Assembly (NCBI GenBank): GCA_036874045.1 | Contig: CM072345.1 | Span: 13,856,001-13,920,000 of the forward strand | Source of the DNA: Cymodocea nodosa | Taxonomy: Eukaryota; Streptophyta; Magnoliopsida; Alismatales; Cymodoceaceae | Length of the DNA: 64,000 nt | Direction: 5' to 3' | In this document: piece by piece, positions 1 to 15,100 of the stretch | Numbering within the stretch: the first letter of the stretch is position 1 | How the letters are laid out: each line of letters begins with the position of its first letter | The notes under the pieces: generated by a model | Told to the model about the DNA's origin: nothing | Databases searched by the model: none | What the model saw: only the letters and a program-made list of their open reading frames with translations | Translations under genes and position numbers: made by a program

Positions 1-110
1 ACTTGAACAATGCCTTACATCTGAATTAGTATCTATCGTTTGTTGAACAAAAAAAATTGGTGTTACTCTCATTGAGTTATATAATATGTACTTTCTGATT
101 ACTAATTCAG

Positions 111-3100
111 GGACAGTTTTTGCCTATGGTGTTACAAGCAGTGGGAAGACACACACAATGCATGTGAGCTTCTTGATTTTTGAGTGTATGGAATGCAGCA
201 ATTAAGAGATTTGCTTCTTTGGTATGCAGCTAACCTAACTTATCCATTTCCTTTCTTCTTTTCAGGGTGACCAAAATTCTCCTGGGATCATACCTCTTTC
301 TATAAAAGATGTTTTCAGCATGATCCAAGATGTATGAGACTTTGCTTCTCTGGAAAACCATACATCTATTCTCCCATAATAAATAAGCATTTCTTGTTGA
401 ACAAATTATTGCTACTCGGTTCTGAATCAAATAAACATGTTACTTTACTGTCTTACTGGTTTACTATAGTTGGGACCTAGTTCATGCTCTTAAAGTTTCT
501 CTCTTAATATTACTATAATGTCTAAAGGATCATCTACTTCATTTCCATATTTATGCTAACAACTTTTGGACTCAGTAGCATTTTTGCTGCAAAAGATTTC
601 ATGAAAATTTTAGTTATAGTTCACATTAAAACAGTAAATTCAGTATGGCTGTATCAAAGTTTATGTTTCATTCTTTGATGATACTAATATATACAGTTGT
701 GGTTAATAACTCATTGCAGACACCAGGAAGAGAATTTTTACTGCGTGTTTCATATATTGAAATCTATAATGAGGTGAGTGCAATTTGATACATTCTTGCA
801 GATGCTATAAACTAAATATGGCATGACTTCTCTCATTCTCATGGCCTTACTAAAGGAGAGGATTGCTACTAAATTCTCTGTTATACATGAATGAAATGAT
901 CTACAAGATAACTGTATTATTATCTGCACAAGTTCCTTAGTTTGTAGCATAACTTTATTTCAGGTCATAAATGATTTGCTTGATCCTACTGGGCAAAATC
1001 TGCGTGTTAGGGAAGATGCTCAGGTGTAAATTCTTATCCTTAGTCACATACTCTATAGCAAAATAGTGATATGGATCATTTTGATTTAATTATGCATTTC
1101 TTTGACTGCAAATGCTTTTCTTTGGAAAATTGAGTTGATGCTGATTATGCTATATCAAATGTAGGAAGAGAGGAGTGGGCTACAATGAAGGAGAACAAAG
1201 CCATTCTTGATATTTAAAAGCATTTATGAAACAACATACACTCTTCTAACCTTGTGATCTATTTCATTGTGACTATAGAAAAGGAGAATATTTACTTTCT
1301 TGTGAGTTTTGAAGCTACTTACATTTTATTGAACAAGGTAGAGAACAAAAATTGATTAAAGGAATAATATACACAATTTACCATGACCATGTATACTTAC
1401 GGAAACCTAACTGGAGTGGTAATGTTGCTTTATTAACGTGGAAATCATGGATTCAAATCTTGGGCAGTGTCTCTTCACTTATAAAGATAAGGCTATTTAT
1501 GATTTAATCCTCTTTAGACCATACATTGGTGGGATTTTTGTGCATTGGGCTTATTTTTCCCCATAATATGTCTAATAAGCTATACAAATGGGAAAAAATT
1601 CTTCTTGGACTTTTATTTATGCATAGTAACAACAATGACAACAACTTGTATCATAATTTCATGATGTAGAATTAGTTATACCTAGAAAAGTGAGAGAATT
1701 CACCTTTTAGATGGCCAAGGGTGCTTCTCGCAAAATTAAAATAGGATGGATATAGTGGAAAATATATAGAGAGTATCCTTAAATTAAAAGGAATTTTATA
1801 GGATGTTTATTCACCCACCTTTATTGTACGGTATAAACTATAGAGTGCTAGATTGTTAAACATGAATGTATACAATGCATGAGGGATAATAGTATAAAAC
1901 TCATTAAGTATTTATATGTATACCGTCAAAATCAGTTGATGGGTGAGCGACACAAGCCTGAATTGTAGGTTATATGTTTGGGTGAAAACTCATTAAGTAT
2001 TTAGATGTTAACTTTAATAACATTGTTTGCATTTATGCATTAGACAACAAAATACAAATTTATAAAGATCAATAACTACATTTCTTCATCAATGCTCAGA
2101 TGTCTTTTTTTCATCCTTTGTAGCTATCTTTCCTAAGCTTAATTGCAAAAAACTCTTCTCTCTGTTTCCTCTTTTTTCTTCCTTTTTGCCAATGTAAATA
2201 GAAAGGTTGATGGAAAGGAAAATAGGAGGTGATAACCTGCATAAGAGGGCTGGATGGGTTCTTTGTGGGAATTAGTGTTAGAAGGTCAAGTTGGTCTTTT
2301 ATCTAATCTGCTTAAATTGTACTAATGATTTCTTTGAAAATTGAAAGTAATGGCATATATGATGGTAAATTTAAATTCTATTGGTATTAATGTAAAATTC
2401 TAAAAGCTAATGGTATTTCTAGAGCAATTTCAATAGTATACATATAAAACCTCGCCAATGTACCCTTTCTCTTACCATTTGATTTATGTCCATACATATT
2501 TTACTTGCATATTACACATCATTTTATCTTATCATACTTCACACTAAACAGTTTTCTGTCATATCATAGATCTATAGTTCATTTTAGGAAAATCTTTTTA
2601 ATGCCACCTAGCCAGTCTAGCAACATATTCTCTTATAAATTTTTGTGGCCTTCTATTTAATTTAGAGTGCATTTGGGAAGGGCTGGATTCTACTCTTCCT
2701 AGACTCTGATGTACTAAATAATTTGTTTGTTATGTTTTAGAAAAAATAATATGTTCTGCTTTACAATTTGTGTTGAGAGAAGCAAAATTTAAATATGCTC
2801 CATTTGTAAAACACACCTTAGTAAAATCTGAATCTGCACTATTTGCTAAGTACCACCTTAGTAAAATCTGAATCCGTTCCTTTAGGGAAGCAAAATTTGA
2901 ATTGACTCCATTTCCCAAACACACCTTAGCAAAATATCAATATGAACTTTAGTATGTTGCAGGGAACTTATGTAGAAGGTGTAAAAGAGGAAGTTGTTTT
3001 GTCACCGGGACATGCTTTATCTTTCATTGCTGCAGGAGAAGGTATTTGATTTATAATCAGAATTCTTTCATTTGCACAGTGGTTAGTGTAATCTGGTTCT

Positions 3101-6100
3101 CATGAAGCACTTATCATTGTTGAGTGTTTTAACAACCTCTGAAAAAATTGCTCTTGTTTAATAAGTTGATATTGAGTCTACTGTTGCTAGTGGAGTGGTC
3201 AATCTTTCATGAAAGTTGGGTAATTTGCATTTTCTAGTTTGAAAACTCATATGTTGTCCTAATATCCCTTTTTTCTTTGATTGCAGAGCATCGGCACATT
3301 GGTTCAAATAATTTTAATTTGTTTAGTAGCAGGAGTCACACAATTTTTACATTGGTATGCAGTTATTGTTTACATTGGCAGTTATTTTCGCACTATTATT
3401 GTTATTTGTAGTACTATGAATCCAATGAGATATGGGTGACTGGTGTTTGCATCGTTCACATGCTTAATCTATTTTTGGCATTCAATTCTTTTGTTATAAC
3501 AATTTCTATGTCAATATGAATCAAGTAGGTGACTTGCCTTTGGAATTTTCTGTATTTTTATCACGTACAGAAAATTCTCAATACATAATTTAATAAAAAA
3601 AGTTAATCAGCCCATGTGCTTCACTGCATTTATTCCTTATGTTCATATGGCTTTGAATGTGTAATTCGTTTTGTATCACAGATGATAGAGAGCAGTGCAC
3701 ATGGTGATGAATATGATGGAGTGATATTTTCTCAACTTGTATGAATGCAATATCTTCTTGTTCTGAATTTTAATTTAAAAGAAAATTTACATCTACATAT
3801 TTGATTTGTTTTAACAATTCTTTTGTTGTCAGAACCTGATAGATTTAGCCGGATCTGAGAGCTCAAAAACTGAGACAACTGGTCTAAGAAGAAAGGAAGG
3901 ATCATATATTAACAAGAGCCTTCTAACATTGGGGACTGTATGCATACTTTCCCTTTGCTTTTTGTTATATGATAATGGACGATCATTTTGAAAATTAATC
4001 TTGCCTTTATATAATTGGTTCTCGTCTCATTTTGAGGAGGGTAAAAAAGAACTACAGATGAGGTGGAAAAAGCTATTGATGTATACCATATTAATTTCAT
4101 AAATAAATGGACATTTCTTACTGGACACTCATTGAGAGATTGCGTGATTAGGAAGCTTTGAAAATTCTGTACTTGCTAAATTAGCTTTACTTCTATTGCT
4201 CAGTAGCTGATAATGCGCACTGCTAAGAATTCCAATGGTTAATAGAAACAGGATCTTTGGTAAAGTTCTTCCTCACATTCCTATAAGGGGTTCATCAAAT
4301 TGTTTTTCTTTTAGATCGACATTTTAAAGTTGAAACTATATTTTGATTTTTTATGTTTTTCCCATTTAAAGTCATCTGATGTATGCATTCTATCTTATGG
4401 GATCAAAATGGCCTTGCTATTGTTAAAATTAAGAAAAGAGAATAGATTTTATTAATCAAAATGAAGCAATTCTTACTTATATACAGGAGAGGAAGTAATT
4501 TCAAAGATAGCCTGGTCATGGTCCATATTAATACAGGAAAGACAACTTATGAGATCTGATATCTAAAGCTACCAAAAATATATCTTATCCTTCTAAAACA
4601 CTAATGTAAGGAAGGCAATTTAACATACTCATGCATCCAGTGTTTTAAGCATTAAAAATCTTGCATTTCAGAAAATTGTTGAGATAATTTATTATGAAAT
4701 GTATTTGTATTTGAGTTCTCAAATCATTTGTATTTTTTTACTTAATTGAAAAGCAATATCCTGTAAGCAACGTCACATGTATTTCAGCGGGTTTCTTATC
4801 TGTATACATTGAATTTTCTCTTTGATAGGATGAGCTAATATGGTTTCCTTGTACAGTGGAATGCCTTATATTTAATATTACTATGCACCTGTAAGTTATT
4901 TTCTTAAGGTGGAATATTTGATTTGTGTTGAAGGGTCTTTAAGGAGAGAACAGAAGATTTAATGTTTTATTTTTAAGAGAAGTCTAAGATAATATACCAG
5001 TCCTGAGAAAGAGTTGAAATAACATTAAATCTACTAAAAGGAAATCCATGGGTATGGCTATTTTGAGTCAAAGGGTTCTTGATGCCGGCTAAAAACTGAA
5101 ATTTAGTTTTGAATGTCATTATGTTGATGAAGGGATATATTCATGTTATATTGATAGTGATTTTGTTCTAAATTTTCAATTTCATAGTGAATGACTTGCA
5201 CTTCCTCATCAGGTTCTTCTAGTTTTCGAAGCAGTGCTATTTTTTACTTTTTGTTTACTTTGTTACCCTTTGACAACTCTAAAGGTCATTGGAAAACTTA
5301 GTGAAGGGAAAGCTTCTCATGTTCCCTATCGTGACTCCAAGCTTACTCGACTTCTTCAGTCATCTTTAAGTGGGCATGGACATGTTTCTGTGAGTAAACC
5401 AGACTGAAACTTTTTGATAATATTAATTGTGGCTTCAGAAGTCCTTGTTTTCATTTTTTTAATTAGATTTTGAACTCCTATTTTAACTCAGTTTCTTATT
5501 ATTTTATGTTTATTTTTAGTTACATAACATTATTAATTTTCAAATACCATATTGATAGTCGTTATTAATCTTATGATTTAACTGAACGAATCCAATGGAT
5601 AACATACAGCTTATTTGTACGGTGACTCCTGCATCAAGTAATTTTGAGGAAACACATAATACACTGAAGTTTGCAAGCAGAGCAAAGTGTGTTGAAATCT
5701 ATGCATCTCGTAATAGGGTAAATTTTCCATACTCAATAATGCAGGCATTCAAAGTGGATATTTTGCTGGAAACCTGTGGGTATTGCAGTAATTCTAATGC
5801 ATTATCTGGACACTCAGATTATTGATGAGAAGTCCTTGATAAAGAAATATCAAAGGGAAATATCAACTCTAAAAGAAGAACTTGAGCAGTTCAGAAAGGG
5901 CATGCTTACTGGAGTTAGTAATGAAGAAATTGTGAGCTTGAGGCAGAAGGTACTTTTTAAATTTTTTGTTGTAAAGATGCAAATGTTAATATGAATGAGT
6001 ATTAATATAATTAAGAGATAAGTTAAAAAATAATTTCTTTCAGAATAGAGTAGTTGTATCAATTGAGGATAATAATAAAAAGTTACTTGATTAGAAATAT

Positions 6101-9100
6101 TGAAAATGATTTAAAATTATATGATTTAATGAAAGATTTAATTATGGATAGAAATAAATTGGGGAAAATGATTTATGTGGTTAGCTACACATAGTTGGAT
6201 TAAAGCATTGATTGTTTTTATTGCTTCTTTAATTGACTCCATTCTATGTAATATTCATCTTTTCATTTTTTTTGATTTCAGATATAGACCTTTATTGTAT
6301 TTAAGGTTTCATTATATGTTAAAGTTACATTGTTGCATTACATTTCTACTAAAATAGTTGGAAGAAGGTCAAGTGAAGATGCAGTCTCGGCTTGAGGAGG
6401 AAGAAGAGGCAAAGGCAGCCCTCATGAGCAGAATTCAAAGACTAACTAAGCTTATACTGGTCTCATCAAAGAACACAATTCATGAGTGTTTAGGTGATTT
6501 GCCTAGTCATCAGCAGCATCAGTCTTCTGGAGATAATGAAGTAAGTTCAGTGGTTGACATCATTGATGAACTTTATCATTTATCATGCTGCTTTGTGGTA
6601 ACATGAATCTGCTACATGTAATGATTTATTATAACTTCAAACAAATCACATTGCAGTTTCTATAGGAATGTTATGCAAATGTGAAAATTACTAAGTCTCT
6701 TTCATTTTCTTTGGTCATTTTTAATATTACAATAAATATGTTGAGTTTGATTACTTCCATCTGTTTGTGTCATCTTGTGACACATTCTACAGTTGGCGTT
6801 CTATTCTTGTGTATTGATGATTTTCATTTCATAAGATAGCAGACAATGAGATTTGATTGTGCTATATATAACTTTAGATGATAGTGAAGAGAAGAGATGA
6901 GAAGTAGAGATCTATTGAGACTAAAGGAGGAAGAAAAATAAGTTGTGTAAAAATTCCTCACCAAGTATGGGCTCGATGAAAATGAAGTCTAAGTAACACT
7001 AGAAGTGTCCTAACCATGATGTGTCTGTGTGGTGAGTTAGTCTAAGCAGACAAGAGCAAGAGAATAAGTGTAAGTAAAGTATGCATGAGTGTAAATAAAG
7101 ATTTTTATGGTTTTAAATTTAAGAGGAGGATTTTTAAGTTGTTTTAAAATTAGGGGTGAAGATTTTTATAGTTATGGTTTTTTCAATTATAAGATGAAGA
7201 TTTTTGTGGTTATGGCTTTTAAATGATAAGATGGAGATTTTTATGGTTATGGTTGTTAAACTATAGGATGAAGATTTTTATGGGTATAGCTTTTAAATCA
7301 TAAGATGGAGATTTTTGTGGTTGTGGTTTTTTAATTATAAGGTGAAGATTTTTTAAGTTGTGGCTTTTAAATTATAAGATGAAGATTTTTTAAGTTGTGA
7401 ATTTTAAATTATAAGATGAAGATTTTTGTGGTTATGGTTTTTAAATTATAAGATGAAGAATTTTGTGGTTATGGTTTTTAAATCATAAGATGGAGATTTT
7501 TATGGTTATGGTTTTTAAATCATAAGATGGTGATTTTTGTGGTTATGGTTTTTAAATTATAACATGAAGATTTTTGTGGTTATGGCTTTTAAGTTATAAC
7601 ATGAAGATTTTTGTCGCTATGGTTTTTAAATTATAAGATCAAGATTCTTGAAGTTGTCATTTTTAAATCATAAGATGAAGATTTTTTAAGTTGTGGTTTT
7701 TAAATTATAAGATCAAGATTTTTATGGCTATGATTTGTAAATTATAAGATGGAGATTTTTGTGGATATGGTTTTTAAATTATAAGATGAAGATTTTTTAA
7801 ATGGTGGTTTTTAGATTACAAGATGAAGATTTTTTAAGTTGTGGTTTTAAATTATAAGATGAAGATTTTTTAAGTTATGAAGGTGATTTTTAGTTGTGAG
7901 AGGGATCTCACATTTATAAAGAGGAATTTCAATGATGAGGGATCACTTTCGGTTAAGAAAAAAATTATTATCTATTGATAGTGAAAGTGATGATTATTTT
8001 GACTATGAAAAGTGATTTTTAACGATAAGTGATTATGAAGGAGATTCTTACTAATGATTTTTTATTATAAAATTGACTTTTATTGTCTAAGGTTATATTT
8101 AGTTATAAAGGTAATTTAGATTACTGTTACTTATGAAGGTGAATTTTAGTGATGAAAAACATTAAGGATGATTCTCAAATGATTAAAATTACTTTTTGGT
8201 CATAAAGATGATTTTAAATTATGAATGATTACTTTGATTATGAAAGGCAATTTTTAGATGGCGAAGATTTAAACAAGATGATAAAATTAAAAAATTATCT
8301 CCTTTACTTATTGGAGACACCATCGATGGACTGATCACAACCAAATCCATGGTTACACCTCTAGGGAGTTTGAAGAAATTAATTTTTAGGAATAAAGAAA
8401 GAGGATGATGGAATAAATGATACTAACGTGGCATTAGGGAGGCTTACCTGGAATTGGTAGTCAGTGTTTCTTCAAGTGAGTTGCTTAGGGTGAAAGTAAA
8501 CTCATGAGTGTTTGTTGAATTGGAGATGCGACTATTTGTAGTTGTTGGAAATGGTTGACAGAGATGGTTTTGGGTTGCTAGAAATAGCCACCAATCATCA
8601 GAAATGGCCTCCAATTGGCCTAAATAGGGGAGTTGGGAGTGTTTGTCTACTTCGATGAATAATAGAGGTGCAGCTAGTGCACTAAGAAGATGTCCAACAG
8701 TTGTTCGCATGTGTTGTAAGTTGTCGTGAGTCACCAAACTCAGGAATGATGATCAGAGTTCAGCAATCGCTTGCTAGAGTTGGTGACGAAGGTTAATATC
8801 ATTGAACTTGTTGTAGGGGTTAGGGATTTGTTGGAGGTTTGTAAGCTTGGGGTTTGGTGCCTTTAACAAGTGAAATAGGAGTTTTATAAGCGTCCTTGCC
8901 CTAAGGATAAGAAGGGAGAAAAAAAAAAAAAAAAAAAGATGTTTGTGGAATGTGATTAATTAGGGATTTTAAGCAACTTAATCAAGTGTGACTTAATCAA
9001 GTATGTTGGTGATTTTAACAAGGTATTTTTAGATGATTTAATTGAGTGTTTAGTGAAGTATTTTGGTAATTTTAACTATATGTTTTTAGATGATTTAATA

Positions 9101-12100
9101 AGTGTTTTTAGTGATTTAAATAAGATTTTGGTAATTTTAGATAGGTGTTTTAGATGATTTAATTAACTGTTTTTTGTGATTTAATTAAGTATTGTGGTAA
9201 TTATAACTAGATATTTTTAGATGATTTAATTAAGTGTTTTAACTAATTTAATTAAGCATTTCAGCAATTTTAACTAGATATTTTTAGATGATTTAGTTAA
9301 GTATTTTTAATGATTTAATTAGATGCGATTTAATTAAGTATTAGCTAGTATTTTAGTGAAAGATTATGGAAGAGGGGGGAATAAGCATGCTTGATGAAGG
9401 GATACAACCTGACATTCAGCAACTTTTTAGCCAACCAATGAGTCCTAGAGTGGGTGCCAACAATTGTTTTTTTTGTTTTTAATGAAAAATCCATTTTTTT
9501 TGTTGTAATTAATATGTTGTAAGTTGTAGATTTTATGTTACAATTACAAAAAATTTCAAATTTTTTTTACAATTTATAACCATTTTTTATAGTTTTTAGT
9601 TTTTTGTCACATAATTATACACAACTATAAAATGAAAGAAACAATAACAATTTGAGTTATAATCCCACTACATGAGGATGGTCACATGAATACTTTTTTG
9701 CTTGTATTTCTATTTATATTCAAATTTTTGAATAAATCACATAAATTTAAATTTTTTCTCACAAATTCTTAATCAAGTACTTTTAGGTCTTTCTTTACTT
9801 TGTTCAGTTTCTTTTACATTAATTGAAAGAAAATTGTAAAAAATAGTTGTAGGTTGTAAAAAATTTTGTAATTACAACTTAGCTCTTACAACTTACAATA
9901 TATCAATTACAAAAAAACCCTGGGTTTTCTACATGATACGTAATCATTTTCAGTAAAGTCTTCTGTTTTTATGCTTTGTTTTTCTATCTCAAAAGTAATA
10001 AAATAATGTTATATTGTTTTCAGAAATTGAGTGTATTTCCCAAAGCTTCTTCGTCAGCACTTGAAAGTGAAGAAGGCCAGAAAGACTCCTTGTCTTCATC
10101 ATTGGCATTAGACCATCCTTTTGATTGTATAGATCAAAGATCATCAACTAAGCTAAATGATGATATCTCCTCGATAGGCAGTCCCATCACAGAGTCAATC
10201 AATGTTGGAGAAAATTCTGGCAGCTTTGATATGGCCATGGTACATTTATTGTATTATCACTTTTGGTGTTTGTCACTTTCCATATTTCGACAGTACAATT
10301 CCCAATAGTATGATTAAATTTTCTTTATTAAATGCTGTAAGAGCCAGTTGGTTTGTATATATACTCTAATTTTTTTGACATAAACTTTGTTGGTAGTTAC
10401 GATATTGTATGGTGAACAAGGAACATGCTGACTTCCTTTTTAATTTATTTACTTATATGGTGTCCTCTTTCATTATAAAATATCAATTTCTTCATATATT
10501 GTCTTTGTTAACCATTGCATTCTTAAGTAAAGATCATTCAATATTGTAAAGTGATTAATGAGCAAAGTATAGTGGCAAATTGAATGTTGAGGCTTCCATC
10601 AATGTGGAATAATATTTTGTGGGTTTATTCTACATAGCCTTACATTTGTTTTAGTGCAATGTTTTCTGTAGTGATAAAAAATGAATATATTCCCTTAACA
10701 TTTTTTAAATAATTATGATGTTAGTGTTGAAACTAATTATGATGGAAATCAAGTCATCAACCCAAAACTAATTAGTTATAAGTAGAGAAATTTGTTGTAG
10801 TTATAAGAGGAGAACCATTCCAATACTTCTACTAATTTCTGATCCTTTTTTGACACTTAAGTGTTTCTTTATATTTGGATTAGGTAGATGTATGGGGACC
10901 TAGGTTCAGATGTTCACTTTTGAGTTTTAACTTCGATACCATGTAGAATATGACTATTCAACTTAAAATTAATTAGTTATGTGCGGAGAGGTTTTTCTTT
11001 GTATGTATGTGTGGTTTGAATCATATTATTCATTATATATTGGTATCCTTTCCCATGCTATGAAACTATGAGAAAAGGTAATTAAGTAAAGATCAAGGCA
11101 TGTAACTAAAATCACAGGAAGTCAATTTGGATCTATATTAGGTAGGTTAACAATAAAAATTATTCATTTACTTAAACAATTAATAGAAAATTTTTGAGTT
11201 AAAAAAGAATTCTATATAGTTTTCATTGATTTAGAAAAGTTTATGATAGAGTACTTAGAAGTGTAGTAGATTTTGGAAAGAAAATGAGTATCTATAAGAT
11301 ATATTGATATTATAAAAGATATGTATGAAAGAGTAGTTACTAGTGTTAGAACTATAGGAAGAGAAACTCAGGAACTTCCAATAAATAAAGGTTTACATCA
11401 AGAGTTCTCTTCCAATATTTTTAATAAGATTGAAGTAGGGTAGGCTAAGCAAAGAAATGATTTCAGAGTATTATGTGATAAGATTATATCCTTAAAATTA
11501 AAACGAATTTTTTATAAAATTGCTATGCGTATGGCTATACTTTATGGTTTAGAATATTACGCTACAAGGTATTATTATATATAAAAAGTTAATGTTGTAG
11601 ATATGTTAATACTTAAGATAAATCATAATACTATAAGAGATAGGTTAAAAAATGATTTTATTGGGAATAAAGTAAAGTTTGTATTAATTAAAGATAAGAT
11701 AAAAGAAAATTAGTTTACATGGTTTGGTTTTTTTAGGAGGCCATAGAATGTGTTAGTTAAGAGAAGATAATTAATTAATTAAAAAAGAGAGTAGAGGAAT
11801 GGCTAAAATTACTTGATTAGAAATTGTGATAAAAAATTAAAATTTATGTAATTGAACTGAATTTTTTACTATAGAAATATGTAAAAGAAAAGAATTTATG
11901 TAGTCGACTTCGCACAGTGAAATTGTGGCATTGGTTATTGTATATTAGTATCCCTTTTGTGATCCTTAGTAAAAAGTAATGTGGAGGATGATGAGGATCT
12001 ATATATGCAGCATTAGTAAATTTCCTTGTTATATATATCAGTAATAAATGTTAGGACACATTTCGTTATCACCATACCTTCTATCATCATACTTTACATT

Positions 12101-15100
12101 TGAACCTAGAATTGTATAATTTTCTTACATCAGTTGTCTGTGAACTGTATTTGTAATACAGACAGGGATGCTGACTTCTGATCAAATGGATCTACTTGTT
12201 GAACAAGTGAAGATGCTTGCTGGCGAAGTTGCATTTGGGACTAGTGCTTTAAAGCGCGTAAAGGAACAGTCTGCAAATGATCCAGATAGCTCAAGTGTCC
12301 AGGTGTTTGTTTTGATTATTAAAAATACTTGCTTCAAACAGGCATGCAAAAATTGACACGTGCACAATTTTATGCAATGGAAACCCTTAGTGCTTTGCCA
12401 ACAATTCTTTATGGAACAACAATTATTTGTGAGAATACTAGAAATAAATCATCAAAATTATATTGTTGTCCTCCATTTGTTTAATTCTATAATTTTCTGA
12501 TCTAGATTCAGAACTTGGAACGAGAAATTCAAGAGAAACAGAGGCAAATGAGAGTTTTAGAGCAAAAAATTATAGACAATAATAATTCTTCAATTGCCCA
12601 TGCATCCTTGGTTGAGATGCAGCAGGTAACACAGTAGTTTCTTTTATTATTTCCTTGGTATTCTACATTTTTCTCATGTATTTTGCTACTTGTTAAGCAG
12701 ACCATCACAAGGTTGATGACGCAGTGCAATGAAAAAGGCTTTGAATTAGAGGTGTATTTTTTTCCAAAAGAAATTATATAGATTATAGCCATTTACGATT
12801 AAAGTTATTGTCTTGGAATTTATTTTTACCATGACATTCATTTTGAGATAATCTATTTAATCAGCAGATGCAGTAGTTACTAATGTTGTGTTGATTTATT
12901 GTGGTGTTGTAAATGCAGCTAAGAACAGCAGATAATCGTATCCTCCAGGAACAGTTTCAGGACAAGGTTACCATCAACAAGATTACTATTTTTTTAGTGT
13001 TATTGATTTCTCTAAATCTTATAGTTACTGTATCTCGGATTTCTCAAGCAGATACATTTTTATAACCTTTTATCCATCTTAGAGATCATATATTGTTGTC
13101 TTATTGCAAATTTCTTTCCTTGATTTTAGTGTTCCGAGAACAAGGCCCTGCAAGAGAAAATCTTGAATTTAGAGCAGCAGCTTGCTTCTGCTGAAGCAGA
13201 CCGATCATTGTTACAATCTGATCCATGCATTTCAGAGCAAACTGAGATTCTAAAGACAAAGGTTCTATCTCAGGTTTTTCTTACTGTCATCAACTAGCAG
13301 TGAATTCTGTGTTGAACACCTATGGCCTGTCAATTAATACACCTTTGCCATATTGACTAGTTTTTCACATTTGACATGAAACTAAAAGGGGTTCCTGTAG
13401 GTGCCTAGTGATGTTTTCCTGTAGGCATCCATTCTTTAATTTTTATTTTGGAATTTAACTATATGGTTAGTTAATCTGTTAGCTAATGTGGTATGTGTTA
13501 TAAATTCATTCTATTTTGTGCCATGTTTGCAGTTTTTCTTCTATATTTAATAATTGAAATTTAACTAAAATGTATTGAATTTTAAGCCCTTTAGTTATAG
13601 AATTGATAGTTTAATTTAATTAAAAAATTTATCATGTATTTATAGACATCTTATAACAAATATACACAGTTTTTATTTTTTTATTTCTATGTATTTATTC
13701 CTAACAAATCTACAAATTTTTAGATATGAGCATCTGTAGGAAATTTAAACTCTTGCCTAAACTTAATATTTATATAGTGTTTATCTCTTGGTGTTTCGTT
13801 GTTGAGACTGTATCTGTTAGATCTTCGTATGTAGTCCAGAAGATGCTAACCAGCTTTGTAAGAAAAACAGAAAATGAACATTTTATAGATTGAAAAGAAA
13901 AAAAATTTTGAAAATGGGAACTTGTATCAGAGTTATTGAAAAATGATAAAAATTTAATCAATAAAATATAAATATGCTTGTATGTATATAAAATCATCAC
14001 TATTATAAAATATTAAAATTTAATTATATAAAATAAAATTCAGTTCAACTACATATAATATAATTCAAAAACATATTTTGAGTGTGTATTTATTCATTAA
14101 GAATTAAGTCCTTAAAATATGAAAAATTATAATTAAAAGCAGAAAGTGCCATTCAAATGGCCAAAAATGAGGAAAACCAATTTTTCCTCTTCAAAAATGA
14201 AGAAAAATGTCAGTTTAAATGAAAAAATGAACATTTTCAAAATGTACCCCCTATTTTCCCAAAATCCAAACGGTCTGAGTTAAAAATTTTAAACACCATT
14301 TGAAATATCATTTTCTTCTTTTACAATGACGTCTGTAATTGCATCTCAATGATTGATATCTGCTCATATAAACTTCCAAATTTTCTAAGGCCGCTTCTTT
14401 AGCAAGAGGGAATTTAGAATGATTTGAAGAAAGCATTGTGTATATTGGCTTTCCAGTCAATGCGCAACTATAGCATTTTGCATTTTTTTCCCTTGCTTTC
14501 TCTCCAAATGAAATTCAGACATTTTGTGATTTTGGTGTCACTTCTGCTTGTCATTTTCAATCTGTTTGATTAATATCATTACATAAACAGGAAATGGAAC
14601 TTGACCCTATAAGGCTATAACTAATCCATCAAAACTTATTTCATTGAGATCATTTTCTAAACCATTTTCAGTTTAAGGCAAATCAAGTGAACATAATCTT
14701 AATGCCTATCTTTGCAAATCTTAAAATAACAATCAGTGTTATTTCTTTTACATGGAGATTGTGTCAAGGACAATTTTCTCTTCTTTTGAATTGGCTCCCC
14801 ATTTTAACCAAAATTTCATTTATATTAATAAAAAAATATACATAATATTCAACAATGTTTTCAAGTTAGATGACTGTATTTCAACAAGAACTTCCATATT
14901 ATCTATAATTTCCATTTTCTTCTCTCTATAGAAAGCCGAGAATGAGAATCTTAATATTGAAAAACTTCGGATATCAGAGGAGAACAGTCATCTACAGATT
15001 CAGAATCAGAAACTAGCTGAAGAGGCTTCTTACGCTAAAGAGTTGGCTTCTGCTGCTGCCGTTGAACTAAAAAATCTGGCCGAGGAAGTTACCAAGCTTT

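Noticed and set aside
8444..8737. 97-codon minus-strand frame in a kinesin intron as a nested gene
   Set aside because: No recognised domain, and it lies in repeat-rich intron sequence.
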